Positions 33,153-41,972 of a stretch of 42,619 nucleotides of DNA are shown one piece after another. A program made the position numbers and the translations under genes. Under the pieces are notes generated by a model, which made no database searches, was not told the origin of the DNA, and worked only from the letters and a program-made list of their open reading frames with translations. The first letter of the stretch is position 1. Each line of letters opens with the position of its first letter. Origin of the DNA: Rhodospirillum sp. (lineage in GTDB: Bacteria > Pseudomonadota > Alphaproteobacteria > Rhodospirillales > Rhodospirillaceae); assembly GCA_021741145.1 (NCBI GenBank), contig JAIOYK010000051.1:1-42619 (forward strand), written 5' to 3'.

Positions 33153-33196
33153 CCGGGGGACCGCGTCCCCCGGCGGGGTTCGGGGTGGCGCCCCGA
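33153..33196. repeat. paired GC-rich palindromes downstream of dppF
   Basis: CCGGGGGAC-CGC-GTCCCCCGG (33153-33173) and TCGGGG-TGGCG-CCCCGA (33180-33196) stand side by side, 30 bp beyond the dppF stop. They could halt or stabilise the dpp transcript as a REP-like double hairpin. No T-tract follows on either strand, so a classical terminator is not claimed. Confidence 0.55.
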
Positions 33197-33226
33197 GCGT
33201 GCGTGCACCCCCACCAACCCACGCCC

Positions 33227-34009
33227 CTACCGCCCTCCAAACCCCCGGCTTGCATCCATGAGAGTCCGTGTATAGGCCTCCTCCACCTTGCCGGTGCGCA
33301 GTGCCTCGGCGGTGAGGTGTTCGACCATGCGGCCATGGCGCATCACCGAAAGCTGTTCGCACATGTGGGCCACAACGGCCAAGTCGTGGCTCACCATCAG
33401 ATAGGTCAGATCCCGGTCTCGGCGGACCTGCTCCAGCAGGTTCAGGATTTCCGCCTGAATCGAAGCGTCCAGCGCCGAGGTCGGTTCATCGAGCAGCAGG
33501 ATCCGGGGCTCGACGATCAGGGCCCGGGCGATGGCCACCCGTTGCCGTTGGCCGCCAGACAATTGATGGGAAAAGCGGAAGCGGAAGCCGGAGCCCAGCC
33601 CCACCTCGTCCAGCGCCCGGCGGATCCGTACCTCCGGATCGGGCAGGCGGTGGATGGCCAGGGGCTCCATCAGCAGCCGGTCCACGGTCTGCCGGGGGTG
33701 GAGGGAGCCGTGGGGGTCCTGGAAAACCATCTGCACGCGCCGCCGGAAGGCCTTGTCCCGCTTGAGGCCTGACTGGGGCTGGCCGGTGACCGTCAGGCTC
33801 CCTTCCTGGAAGCGCTCCAGCCCGGCCACGGCACGCAGCAGGGTGGATTTACCCGAGCCGGATTCCCCCACCAAACCGTAAGAGGCGCCGTCGGCCACCT
33901 CCAGGTCCACCCGGTCGAGGGCGTGGAAGCCGTCGAACGCGACCGAGAGGCCGCGCAGGGCCAGGGCGGCCTCGGTTCCGGTTGTTTTGGGAGTAGGAGT
34001 GGGGCTCAT
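33227..34009 (-). CDS. dppF: peptide/opine ABC transporter ATP-binding protein (DppF/OppF type)
   Basis: This is the second ATPase of a dipeptide/oligopeptide-type importer, 260 residues. Walker A GESGSGKSTLLRAVAG lies near residues 47-62. The Q-loop VQMVFQDPHGSLHPRQTV, signature LSGGQRQRVAIARAL, Walker B ILLLDEPTSALD and switch SHDLAVVAHMC are all intact, and a short nickel/peptide-type C-terminal tail (EEAYTRTLMDA) is present. The ATG overlaps the dppD stop (ATGA). The frame is open further upstream, but that part is shadow of dppD. It is the last gene of the operon. Confidence 0.94.
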   Translation of the reverse strand: MSPTPTPKTTGTEAALALRGLSVAFDGFHALDRVDLEVADGASYGLVGESGSGKSTLLRAVAGLERFQEGSLTVTGQPQSGLKRDKAFRRRVQMVFQDPHGSLHPRQTVDRLLMEPLAIHRLPDPEVRIRRALDEVGLGSGFRFRFSHQLSGGQRQRVAIARALIVEPRILLLDEPTSALDASIQAEILNLLEQVRRDRDLTYLMVSHDLAVVAHMCEQLSVMRHGRMVEHLTAEALRTGKVEEAYTRTLMDASRGFGGR

Positions 34010-34863
34010 TGGCTCCACTCCGCTTGGCGGTCCAGGGTGGGCAGGGGGTGGCGGTCCTGGTCCAGGCGCGGCAGGCAGTTCAGAAGGCCCCGGGTATAGG
34101 GGTGTTGGGCCTCCTCCAGCCGGGCCGAGGGCAGGTCTTCCACCACCCGGCCCGCGTACATCACCAGCACCCGGTCGCAGAAGGTGGAGACCAGACGCAG
34201 GTCGTGGGAGATGAAGATCAGCCCCATCCCCCGCTCGGCCACCAGGGTGTCGAGGATGGCCAGGACCTCCAGTTGCACGGTAACGTCCAGGGCCGAGGTG
34301 GGCTCGTCGGCGATCAACAGGCGCGGCCCGGCGATCAGCATCATGGCGATCATCACCCGCTGGCCCATGCCCCCGGAGACCTCGTGGGGGTGGAGGGCCA
34401 GGACGCGCTCCGGATCGGTGATCTGGACGGCCTCGAGCATGGCCAGGGCGCGGGTTCTGGCTTCCGCTTTGGAGACCGGTTCGTGGGCGCGCAGGGTTTC
34501 CATGATTTGGCGGCCAATGGGCATCACCGGATTCAGGGAATAGCGTGGATCCTGGAGGATCATGGCCATGTCCTTGCCGCGCAGTCCTCGCCGGACCTTG
34601 GGGGAGGCGGTTAAAAGATCCCGCTCGCCCAGGGTCAGGCGGTCGGCGGTGACCCGGGCTTGGGGCGGGGTCAGTCCCATGATGGCCCGCCCGGTCTGGG
34701 ATTTTCCCGAGCCGGACTCGCCAACGATGCCCAGGCGCTCCCGCCCCAGGGTGAAGGAGACGCCGCGCACGGCCTCGATCAGGCCGGTGCGGGTGGGGAA
34801 GCCGACCCGGAGGTTTTCGACGGAAAGCAGGGGGGGGAGGGGGGAAGGCGCGGGAGTGCTCAC
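34006..34863 (-). CDS. dppD: peptide/opine ABC transporter ATP-binding protein (DppD/OppD type)
   Basis: This is the first ATPase of the same importer, 285 residues from a GTG at 34863 whose last bases overlap the dppC stop (GTGA). Walker A is GESGSGKSQTGRAIMG. The Q-loop reads MILQDPRYSLNPVMPIG, the signature is VSGGMGQRVMIAMML and Walker B LLIADEPTSALD; the C-terminal oligopeptide-transporter extension carries QHPYTRGLLNCLPRL. The signature has Met in place of the usual Met/Gln pair order (GGMGQR), common in OppD proteins. Confidence 0.93.
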   Translation of the reverse strand: MSTPAPSPLPPLLSVENLRVGFPTRTGLIEAVRGVSFTLGRERLGIVGESGSGKSQTGRAIMGLTPPQARVTADRLTLGERDLLTASPKVRRGLRGKDMAMILQDPRYSLNPVMPIGRQIMETLRAHEPVSKAEARTRALAMLEAVQITDPERVLALHPHEVSGGMGQRVMIAMMLIAGPRLLIADEPTSALDVTVQLEVLAILDTLVAERGMGLIFISHDLRLVSTFCDRVLVMYAGRVVEDLPSARLEEAQHPYTRGLLNCLPRLDQDRHPLPTLDRQAEWSQ

Positions 34864-35801
34864 GAGTCCGCCTCCTTGGGGTCCAGGGCATCGCGGAGGC
34901 CATCGCCGAGCAGGTTGAAGCCCAAGCTCACGATCAGGATGGCGATGCCGGGCATGGCCGCCACCCACCATTGATCGAGGATGAAGCGCCGCCCGGTGGC
35001 GATCATGGCGCCCCATTCGGGCAGGGGCGGTTGCGCGCCGAGGCCCAGGAATCCCAGGCCCGCCGCGGTCAGGATGATCCCGGCCATGTCCAGCGTCACC
35101 CGTACGATCAGCGAGGACAGGCAAAGCGGCATGATGTGGCGGACCACGATTCGCCCCGGCGAGGCGCCCATCAGGCGCACCGCGGCGATGTAGTCGGAGC
35201 CCCGGACGGTCATGGTCTCCGCCCGGGCCACCCGGGCATAGGGGGGCCAGGAGACGATGGCGATGGCCAGGATGGCGTTCTCGATGCCCGGTCCCAGGGC
35301 GGCGACCAGGGCCATGGCCAGGACCAGCTTGGGGAAGGCCAGGAAGATGTCGGTGACGCGCATCAGGACGGCGTCCAGCCATCCTCCGGCATAGCCCGCG
35401 ACGGTGCCAACCAACAGGCCGATGGGGGCCGCGGTCACCGCCACCAGGGCGACGACCAACAGGGTCAGGCGCGACCCCTGGAGCAGGCGGGAGAGGATAT
35501 CCCGCCCCTGACCGTCCGTGCCCAACAGGTAGCCGGGGCTGCCCGGGGGGAGGAGGCGGGCGTTCATCAAATCGCCCTGGACGGCGGAATGGGGGGCCAG
35601 GACGTCGGCGAAGGCGGCGACCAGCAACAGGGCGATCAGCACGCCCAGCCCGGTCAGGGCCAACCGGTTGGCGGAGAAGCGCAGCCAGATGACATAGACG
35701 CGACCCAGGCGGGCCTGCGCGGGAGAGGCGGGAAATTCCGTCAGCAACCAGGTTCGCCAGGATTGGACCCGCGAGGACGGGGAGGAGGTCGGGTCGCTCA
35801 T
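34860..35801 (-). CDS. dppC: peptide/opine ABC transporter permease (DppC type)
   Basis: A 313-residue inner-membrane permease with an N-terminal cytoplasmic extension (about residues 1-45), TM1 around 48-68 (LTGLGVLIALLLVAAFADVL), the OppC-family segment LLGTDGQGRDILSRLLQGSR, and the EAA-type loop AVRLMGASPGRIVVRHIMPL that contacts the ATPases. Five further TM helices follow. The ATG at 35801 overlaps the dppB stop (ATGA). Confidence 0.94.
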   Translation of the reverse strand: MSDPTSSPSSRVQSWRTWLLTEFPASPAQARLGRVYVIWLRFSANRLALTGLGVLIALLLVAAFADVLAPHSAVQGDLMNARLLPPGSPGYLLGTDGQGRDILSRLLQGSRLTLLVVALVAVTAAPIGLLVGTVAGYAGGWLDAVLMRVTDIFLAFPKLVLAMALVAALGPGIENAILAIAIVSWPPYARVARAETMTVRGSDYIAAVRLMGASPGRIVVRHIMPLCLSSLIVRVTLDMAGIILTAAGLGFLGLGAQPPLPEWGAMIATGRRFILDQWWVAAMPGIAILIVSLGFNLLGDGLRDALDPKEADS

Positions 35802-36886
35802 CGACGCTTGGTCCTGGGGTCGAGCACCCGGTACAGCAGATCCGAGAGCAGGTTGATGCCAATGAAGACCGAGCCGATGACCAGGGTTCCGCCCAGCACC
35901 GCGTTCATATCCGCGTTGCCCAGGGAGTTGGTGATGTACAGGCCCAGGCCCGGCCAGCCGAAGATGGATTCCGTCAGAACCGATCCCTCCAGCAGGCTGG
36001 CGTAGGACAGGGCGATGACCGTGACCAGGGGCACGGCGGCGTTGCGCAGGGCGTGGAACCAGATGATCCGCGCCTCCGACAGGCCCTTGGCCCGGGCGGT
36101 CACGATGTATTCCTGGGACATCTCGGTCAACATGAAGCCCCGCGTCATGCGGCTGATATAGGCCAGCGAGAAATAGCCGAGCAAGACCGAGGGCAGGGCG
36201 ATATGGGCGAACAGATCCCCCAGAATGGTCCACTGCCCGGTCCAGGCGGCTTCGAACAGGTAAAAGCCGGTGGTGGGAGAAAAGGTATATTCATGGACCA
36301 CGTCCAGCCGCCCCGGGTAGGAAACCCAATGGAGCTGGGCGTAGAACAGGACGAGCGAGAGCAATCCCAGCCAGAAGATGGGCACGGAATAGCCGATCAG
36401 CCCGACCACCCGGACAATCTGATCGAGGATCCCGCCCCGGCGCACGGCGGCCAGAACCCCCAGGGGAACCCCCAGAAGGGAGCCGATCAGGGTCCCCAGG
36501 GTGGCCAGTTCCATGGTGGCGGGGAAGACCCGGGCGATGTCCTCCAGCACGGGATGGGTGGTCAGGACCGAGGTGCCGAAGTCACCGCGGACGGCCTGTT
36601 TCAGGTAAATCCAGAATTGGTGATGGAGCGGTAGGTTGAGGCCCAGGGCCTCGCGGGTGCGCTCCACCACCTCGGTGGAGGCCCGGTCGCCGAGGATGGC
36701 GAGCACCGGATCCACGGGCACCACCCGGCCAATGAAAAAGGTGACCGCGAGAAGACCCAGATAGGTGGTCGCCACGGTCACCAGGAAGCCGAGCACCACC
36801 CGTCCCCGGACGAACGCGCGGGAGGGGGCGGGCGCTTGCCGCGCGCCCGCCCCGGTTTCCGGCGCCAAGGACGGGGCGGGAGTCAT
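35798..36886 (-). CDS. dppB: peptide/opine ABC transporter permease (DppB type)
   Basis: A 362-residue permease, slightly longer than E. coli DppB because of a roughly 28-residue Ala/Pro-rich N-terminus. TM1 is near residues 30-52 and is followed by the family's VPVDPVLAILGDRAS loop, GDFGTSVLTTHPV, the EAA loop TARAKGLSEARIIWFHALRN and a C-terminal LTESIFGWPGLGLYI segment. AAGGAG, formed by the last codons of dppA, lies before the ATG at 36886, six bases after the dppA stop. Confidence 0.94.
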   Translation of the reverse strand: MTPAPSLAPETGAGARQAPAPSRAFVRGRVVLGFLVTVATTYLGLLAVTFFIGRVVPVDPVLAILGDRASTEVVERTREALGLNLPLHHQFWIYLKQAVRGDFGTSVLTTHPVLEDIARVFPATMELATLGTLIGSLLGVPLGVLAAVRRGGILDQIVRVVGLIGYSVPIFWLGLLSLVLFYAQLHWVSYPGRLDVVHEYTFSPTTGFYLFEAAWTGQWTILGDLFAHIALPSVLLGYFSLAYISRMTRGFMLTEMSQEYIVTARAKGLSEARIIWFHALRNAAVPLVTVIALSYASLLEGSVLTESIFGWPGLGLYITNSLGNADMNAVLGGTLVIGSVFIGINLLSDLLYRVLDPRTKRR

Positions 36887-36892
36887 CCGCCC

Positions 36893-38551
36893 TTACTCCT
36901 TGAAGGTCTTGTCCACATAGTTGGTGTCGAAGGAGGGGCCGAGGCGGTAATCCTTCACATTGATGCGATAGGCGCCCACTTCCGTCTGCTGGTAGAGCAG
37001 GACGAAGGGGCCATCGGCCAGCACCTTGCGTTGCAGGTCGGCGTAGGTCGCGGCCCGCTTGGCGGTGTCCCGCTCCAGCAGGGCCGAGGCGGTTTCCTCG
37101 GTCAAGGCCGGGATGTCCCAGGCGTTGCGCCAAGCCAGGGTCTTGGACGAGGCGTCGTCCGCGTTATCCGGATTGCTGGAGAAGGTCTCGGCATTGGAGT
37201 TGGGATCCCAATAGTCGGTGCCCCATTGGCCGATATAGATGTCGTGGTTGCGCGCCCGGTATTTGGTCAGCACCTGCTTGCCGTCGCCGGGGATGATTTC
37301 CAGCGTGATGCCCGCCTGGGCGAAGGTCTGCTGGATGGACTCGGCGATGCCGGTGACCGGCTGGATGGTGCGCACATCCATGGTCACGGTGAAGCCGTCG
37401 GGCAAGCCCGCTTCGGCCAGCAGGGTCTTGGCCTTGTCGACGTCCAGGTGATAGGGCCTGTCGTCGATGGCGCCCAGCATGCCCGCGGGGATGTAGGTCT
37501 GGTGGAGGGTGCCGATGCCCTTGATCAGGGTCGCGCCGATGGCCTTGTCGTCCACCAGATACTTGATGGCTTCCCGTACCTTGGGTTTGGCCAGGATGGG
37601 GTTCTTCTGGTTCAGGCTGAAGTAATAGACCGTGCCCTTGGATTGGGACTCAATGGCGATGTCCTTGTTGGCCTCCAGGGCGACGAGGTCACCGGGCTCC
37701 AGGTTGCGGGCGACGTCGATGTCTCCGGCTTCCAGGGCCAGACGCTGGCCGGCGCTTTCCTTCAGGTGGCGGTAGAGCACCCGGGCCAGCTTGGCCTTCT
37801 CGCCGAAATAGGTGTCGTTGCGTTCCAGCACCAGCACTTCATTGGCGCGCCAGTCGCGCAGGATGAAGGGGCCGGACCCGGCGTAATGGGTCTTCAGCCA
37901 GCCGTTGCCGAAGTCGGTATCATAGGGGGACTCGGCGCTGGGTGTGACGGCCTCGGCATGCTCGGTGACCAGTTTCTTGTCGACGACCATCGCCACGGTT
38001 GCGGTCAGGCAGTTCAGGACGAAACTGGGCGCATAGGGCTTGTCGACGGTGAACTGAAAGGTGCCCGCGTCCAGGGCCTTGGCCTTTTCGGTGATGTTTT
38101 CTCCGGTCAGGCCGAATTGGGCGAGGATGAAGGCTGGGCCCTTATCCATTTTGATGGCCCGCTCGAAGGAAAAGGCCACGTCTTCCGCCGTGATGGGGTT
38201 CCCCGAGGCGAAGGTGATGCCCGGTTTCAGCGTGAAGGTATAGGTCAGGGCGTCGTCGGAAACGGTCCAGCTTTCGGCGATGGAGGGCAGGACTTCCGAG
38301 GTGTCGTCGATGTTCAGGCGAACCAGGGTGCTATAGACGTTGCCCAGAATCTCGGCGGTGGAGATCTCGAAGGACTCGCCCGGGTCCATGGTGATGATGT
38401 CGTCGAAGGCCCAGGCCAGGACCAGGGTGTCCTTGGGCGTTTCCGCGTAAACCCGGGGTGCCCCCAGGGTCAGGGAGAGGCTCAGGCCAAGGGCCAGAGA
38501 GGCGCCAAGCAGGGCGCGGCGGATGCGTAAACGCGGGATAGACATGGTCAT
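36893..38551 (-). CDS. dppA: peptide/opine ABC transporter substrate-binding protein (SBP family 5)
   Basis: This is the periplasmic receptor of the importer, 552 residues. A signal peptide (about 1-36, ending RVYA) precedes ETPKDTLVLAWAFDDIITMD. SBP-5 signatures include IAESWTVSDDALTYTFTLKP, ITAEDVAFSFERAI, YAGSGPFILRDW, and VREAIKYLVDDKAI. The charged stretch GQWGTDYWDPNSNAETF near residue 440 is typical of peptide/opine receptors. AAGGG is nine bases before the ATG. The ligand cannot be read from the sequence; dipeptides, opines or glycosides are all possible for this family. Confidence 0.94.
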   Translation of the reverse strand: MTMSIPRLRIRRALLGASLALGLSLSLTLGAPRVYAETPKDTLVLAWAFDDIITMDPGESFEISTAEILGNVYSTLVRLNIDDTSEVLPSIAESWTVSDDALTYTFTLKPGITFASGNPITAEDVAFSFERAIKMDKGPAFILAQFGLTGENITEKAKALDAGTFQFTVDKPYAPSFVLNCLTATVAMVVDKKLVTEHAEAVTPSAESPYDTDFGNGWLKTHYAGSGPFILRDWRANEVLVLERNDTYFGEKAKLARVLYRHLKESAGQRLALEAGDIDVARNLEPGDLVALEANKDIAIESQSKGTVYYFSLNQKNPILAKPKVREAIKYLVDDKAIGATLIKGIGTLHQTYIPAGMLGAIDDRPYHLDVDKAKTLLAEAGLPDGFTVTMDVRTIQPVTGIAESIQQTFAQAGITLEIIPGDGKQVLTKYRARNHDIYIGQWGTDYWDPNSNAETFSSNPDNADDASSKTLAWRNAWDIPALTEETASALLERDTAKRAATYADLQRKVLADGPFVLLYQQTEVGAYRINVKDYRLGPSFDTNYVDKTFKE

Positions 38552-38608
38552 GGGCTACCCTTTTCTTATCGATCCGAAGGGGGTGGCGATCCTCTCGCCA
38601 CTGGGGTC

Positions 38609-38638
38609 ACGATAGGATTGGATCCAAAAGAGCGTCAA
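38609..38638 (-). promoter_or_regulatory. candidate sigma-70 promoter of the dpp operon
   Basis: On the minus strand TTGACG (38638-38633) and TATCGT (38614-38609) are separated by 18 bp, about 57 bp upstream of the dppA ATG. The -35 is a good match and the -10 a weaker one. No operator symmetry is obvious nearby. Confidence 0.45.
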
Positions 38639-38897
38639 GGAGTTCATCAGAATAGACGAATATACCCTGATGCGACTTCCTTAGGCTGTTGAAGCACTTT
38701 AACCATTATTTCAGAGCGGGATGGAATCAAGAGTTGATTTTGGTGTCATCGGCGACCGGCGCGTCCGTCACGTCGAGCGTTTCCGTCACCTGTTCCCACC
38801 CTGGGTCCCCGCGGTCACGGGGACGACGAATGAATGCACTGACTTCGCTAACTTTAGAACAGGACTCACAAAATAGGCGGACTCTTGGTCGTTTTCC
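38639..38897. other. intergenic region between dppA promoter and sbcC, with a REP-like hairpin
   Basis: This stretch is less GC-rich than its flanks and has no supported gene. A hairpin GTCCCCG-CGGTCA-CGGGGAC sits at 38805-38824. On the minus strand its surroundings (CATTCGTCGTCCCCG ... CGGGGACCCAGG) resemble the widespread repetitive extragenic palindromes of the GTCATTCCCGCG...CGCGGGAATCCAG type. It is 74 bp past the sbcC stop. Confidence 0.5.
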
Positions 38898-41800
38898 TCA
38901 GTCAAACCCCCGCGCCTCCACCCGGCTTCCGCCCACGGCCTTGTGGACATGGAAGCCGTTGGGGATGGCCTCGCGCACCAGGGGGACATGGGAGATCAGG
39001 CCGACGGCCCGGTTTCGGCCCACCAGGTCGTTCAAGACTCGCAGCACCTGATCCAGGGTCCCCGTGCCGTTTTCCGTGTCCAGGCTGCCGAACCCCTCGT
39101 CGATGAAGATGGTGTCCAGGCGCACCTTGCCCGAGGCGCTTTCGACCACGTCGGCCAGCCCCAGGGCCAGGGCCAGCGCGGCGATGAAGGTCTCGCCGCC
39201 CGACAGGGTCGCCGTGGGGCGGGCTTTGCCGGTGTGGATGTCCAAGACCTGGATCCCCAGGCCGCGGCGGCCCCGTTTGCCCTCTTCCTCCTCCCGCTCC
39301 AGGGTGTAGCGGTGGCTGGTCATGGGACCCATGCGCAGGTTCGCCGAGGCGAGCACCTGGTCGAACATGGCGCCGATGGCGAAGGTCTCCAGGTCCAGTT
39401 TGCGCTCATTGCCCGCGTCGCAGAGGGTGGCCAGCTCCCGCAGGGGACCCGTGCGCTCCTCTTCCGCGGCCAGCCATCGCAGACTGTCCTCCAGGGAGAT
39501 TTTCAGGCGGTCCATCTGCTCCAGGGCCGAGGCCGCGGATGCCCGGCCGTTGGTGGCCTCCGTCAGGGCCGTTTCCGCCGCGACGGCCTCCGCCCGCCGA
39601 GCGGGGAGGTCGGGGCGGGCTTGGTCGGCGAGGGCCTCGCGGGTGTCGGCGAGGCGGGTCCGGGCGATGGTCAGGGCCTCCCGGTGGTCGGCCACCTTGG
39701 TCCGGTCCTTTTCCAGGGTAGCGAGGGCGGGTTTGAGCGCCTGGAAGTCCGCTTCGTCCAGTCCGCTGTCCGCGAGACGGTCGGTGAAGATGGTGCGCGC
39801 CCTATCCTGACGCTCGCGGCGGTCGGCGAGCAGCTGGGCGGCGGTTTCCTCCTTGCCTTGAGCCGTGCGCAGCGCTCCCTCCGCTTCCTCCAGGGCTTTT
39901 TTCCGCTTGGCGAGGCGGGTATCCCAGGCCTTCAGGACTTCGGTCCGTTCGTCGAGCCATTTTTCTAGAACGAGGCGGTCGCGCAGGGCTTCGGGAACGG
40001 AGGAAATCGCCTGTTCGTGGCGGGCCGCGGCGGCGTCGGTCTCCCTCTCCGCCCGGGAGAGGGTATCGCGGGTGGTGTCCCGCTCCGTCTCCAGGGCTTT
40101 GATGGTCTGGATGACCTTGGCCAACAGCTCCTCCCCCTTGGGGATGTCGCGCTCCGATCCCAGGGCCTCGATTTCGGCCCGGCACTGGTCCAAGGCGGCG
40201 GAGGTTTCCGCCGGGGCGCGGGAGGGGGGATCGAGCCGCTCCAGTCGCGTCGTTCGCTCCTCCAGCGTGGCCTCCGCCCGGGCGAGGGCCTGGGCGGCGT
40301 GGTTGTCCTTGGTCAGGCTGTCCTCCAGGGTGGCGCGCGCGGTCTCCAGGGCTTCGCCGAGGCCGGTTTCCTCTGGCCCCTCGGTGGCGGGGTCGGGGTG
40401 CTCGGCCGAGCCGCAGACCGGGCAGGGGGTCCCGGGGCTCAGGTCCGAGGCCAGATGCCAGGCCTTGGCTTGGGTCAGGGCGGCTTCGGCCTGGGAGAGG
40501 ACCGCCCGGGCCTCGGCGTGTTGGGCGGCGGCGCGGTCCTTTTGGCCTTGCAGCCGGGTCACCTCCCCTTTCGATTGGGCGAGGTCCGCTTCGGCCTGTT
40601 GGCGAACCTTTCCGGCCTTGGCTTCGGCTTCCAGGGCTTGCCGCTGGAGGGATAGGGTCTGGCGGGCGGATTCCGTCCGGCGGGCCTCGGTCAGGGCCTC
40701 CTCGTAGCGGGTCTGTGTCTTGAGGGCCTCGGCCCACTTTTTTTCGGCGGTTTCGAGAGCGGCTTTGGCCGTCCGGGCGGTGGCTTCGACCCCCTTGAGA
40801 GTCGTGGCCAAACCGTCGGCCTGCTCCAGGGTCTTCCCGTGGCGGACCAAGCCCGCCACTTCGTCGCGCAGAACCTCCAGGGCGTCGGATTGGGCCTCCT
40901 CCTCCTCCCAATGGGCATTGGCGCGGGCGGCTTTCTCGGCGGCTGTCTGGACTGTATTGGTGGCCTGGGTCCGGCTCTCCATGGCCTTGGCGAGGTCCTT
41001 TTGGGCTTCCAGGAGCCTCGCTTCCGGATCGAGCAGAGACTTGGCCCGCTCCGCCCGCTGGATCCGTTGGTCCAGGGCGTCGATGGCGGGGGATTGGGCA
41101 AGCAGGCCGTTCAGGGCCGTCTCGGTCTCCTCGGCTTTTTTGAACAGGTCTTCCAAAGCCTGGGCCTGTTCGAGAGTTTTCCGCGCCGCCACCGCTTCGG
41201 TCTGGCGTTGGGCCTCCTGGGCGCGCAGGGCCTCGAGGGCTTCGGCTTTGGTGGCGATGCCCTCGGTCAGGGCCTCGACGGTGTCGAAACCGGCGTCGGT
41301 CAGGCGACGAGACTGGATCTCCCGTTCCTCCCGCACCCGCCTTTCCGCGTCGGAAGCGTCGGCCTTCAGCTTGTCCTTGAGGCGCCGGTACAGGGACACA
41401 TCGAACAGGTCGCGCAGGATCTCCAGCCGGTCCCTGGTGTTGGCGGTGAGAAAGGCCTCGAACTGGCTTTGGGGCAGCAGGACGATGCGCTTGAACTGGT
41501 CGAGGCCATAGCCCAGCAGGTCGGCCACGGCCTCGCGCACCTCGCCCAGTTTCTTCTCGGCGAGGACCTTGCCGGGGCGGTCGGCCAGGATGTCTTCGAC
41601 GCTCTGCCCAGTGGCATCGAACAGCCAGGCTTCGGCCTTCATCAGGGTGACGCCTTCGCCCCGCTGCTTGGGGCGGGTCTGTTCGGGCTTGCGGCGGACC
41701 AGATAGCGGCGATCCCCCAGGTCGAACAGGAAAGAGACCTCCGTCGGCAGGTCGGGGCTGGTGTGGTCGGAGCGCAGGTTGGCCCCCGCTTGCCCCGCCT

Positions 41801-41972
41801 TGGCGGCCTCGCCGAACAGGGCGAAGGTCATGGCCGTGAAGATCATCGACTTGCCCGAGCCGGTTTGGCCGTAGATGCCGAACAACCCGGCATCGATGGC
41901 CTCGCGGAAGTCGACGACCTCGCGTCCCGCGTAGGGGCCGAAGGCTTGCATGGTCAGATGAACGGGTCTCAT
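38898..41972 (-). CDS. sbcC: exonuclease subunit SbcC (Rad50-like ATPase)
   Basis: SbcC is the ATPase/coiled-coil half of the SbcCD nuclease, which cleaves hairpin and protein-blocked DNA ends. The 1024-residue protein has Walker A GQTGSGKS at residues 35-42, Q-loop IVLLPQSQFEAFL, and long coiled coils (about 190-500 and 540-850). The zinc-hook C517-PV-C520 lies at the apex (GTPCPVCGSAEHP), then the signature TLSGGETFIAALALALGLAD and Walker B IFIDEGFGSLD. GGGGAGGA lies six bases before the ATG at 41972, which overlaps the sbcD stop (ATGA). The frame remains open upstream across sbcD, but that is shadow sequence. Confidence 0.96.
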   Translation of the reverse strand: MRPVHLTMQAFGPYAGREVVDFREAIDAGLFGIYGQTGSGKSMIFTAMTFALFGEAAKAGQAGANLRSDHTSPDLPTEVSFLFDLGDRRYLVRRKPEQTRPKQRGEGVTLMKAEAWLFDATGQSVEDILADRPGKVLAEKKLGEVREAVADLLGYGLDQFKRIVLLPQSQFEAFLTANTRDRLEILRDLFDVSLYRRLKDKLKADASDAERRVREEREIQSRRLTDAGFDTVEALTEGIATKAEALEALRAQEAQRQTEAVAARKTLEQAQALEDLFKKAEETETALNGLLAQSPAIDALDQRIQRAERAKSLLDPEARLLEAQKDLAKAMESRTQATNTVQTAAEKAARANAHWEEEEAQSDALEVLRDEVAGLVRHGKTLEQADGLATTLKGVEATARTAKAALETAEKKWAEALKTQTRYEEALTEARRTESARQTLSLQRQALEAEAKAGKVRQQAEADLAQSKGEVTRLQGQKDRAAAQHAEARAVLSQAEAALTQAKAWHLASDLSPGTPCPVCGSAEHPDPATEGPEETGLGEALETARATLEDSLTKDNHAAQALARAEATLEERTTRLERLDPPSRAPAETSAALDQCRAEIEALGSERDIPKGEELLAKVIQTIKALETERDTTRDTLSRAERETDAAAARHEQAISSVPEALRDRLVLEKWLDERTEVLKAWDTRLAKRKKALEEAEGALRTAQGKEETAAQLLADRRERQDRARTIFTDRLADSGLDEADFQALKPALATLEKDRTKVADHREALTIARTRLADTREALADQARPDLPARRAEAVAAETALTEATNGRASAASALEQMDRLKISLEDSLRWLAAEEERTGPLRELATLCDAGNERKLDLETFAIGAMFDQVLASANLRMGPMTSHRYTLEREEEEGKRGRRGLGIQVLDIHTGKARPTATLSGGETFIAALALALGLADVVESASGKVRLDTIFIDEGFGSLDTENGTGTLDQVLRVLNDLVGRNRAVGLISHVPLVREAIPNGFHVHKAVGGSRVEARGFD

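Noticed and set aside
33153-33173. Rho-independent terminator for the dpp operon
   Set aside because: The hairpin is strong but lacks a T-tract on the minus strand, so it is reported only as a palindrome.
33227-34903. A 558-residue fused ATPase in the dppF frame
   Set aside because: The upstream half is out-of-frame shadow of dppD; the ATG at 34009 overlapping the dppD stop is the real start.
36836-38530. 564-codon plus-strand open frame opposite dppA
   Set aside because: It is the shadow of the substrate-binding protein gene; no independent support.
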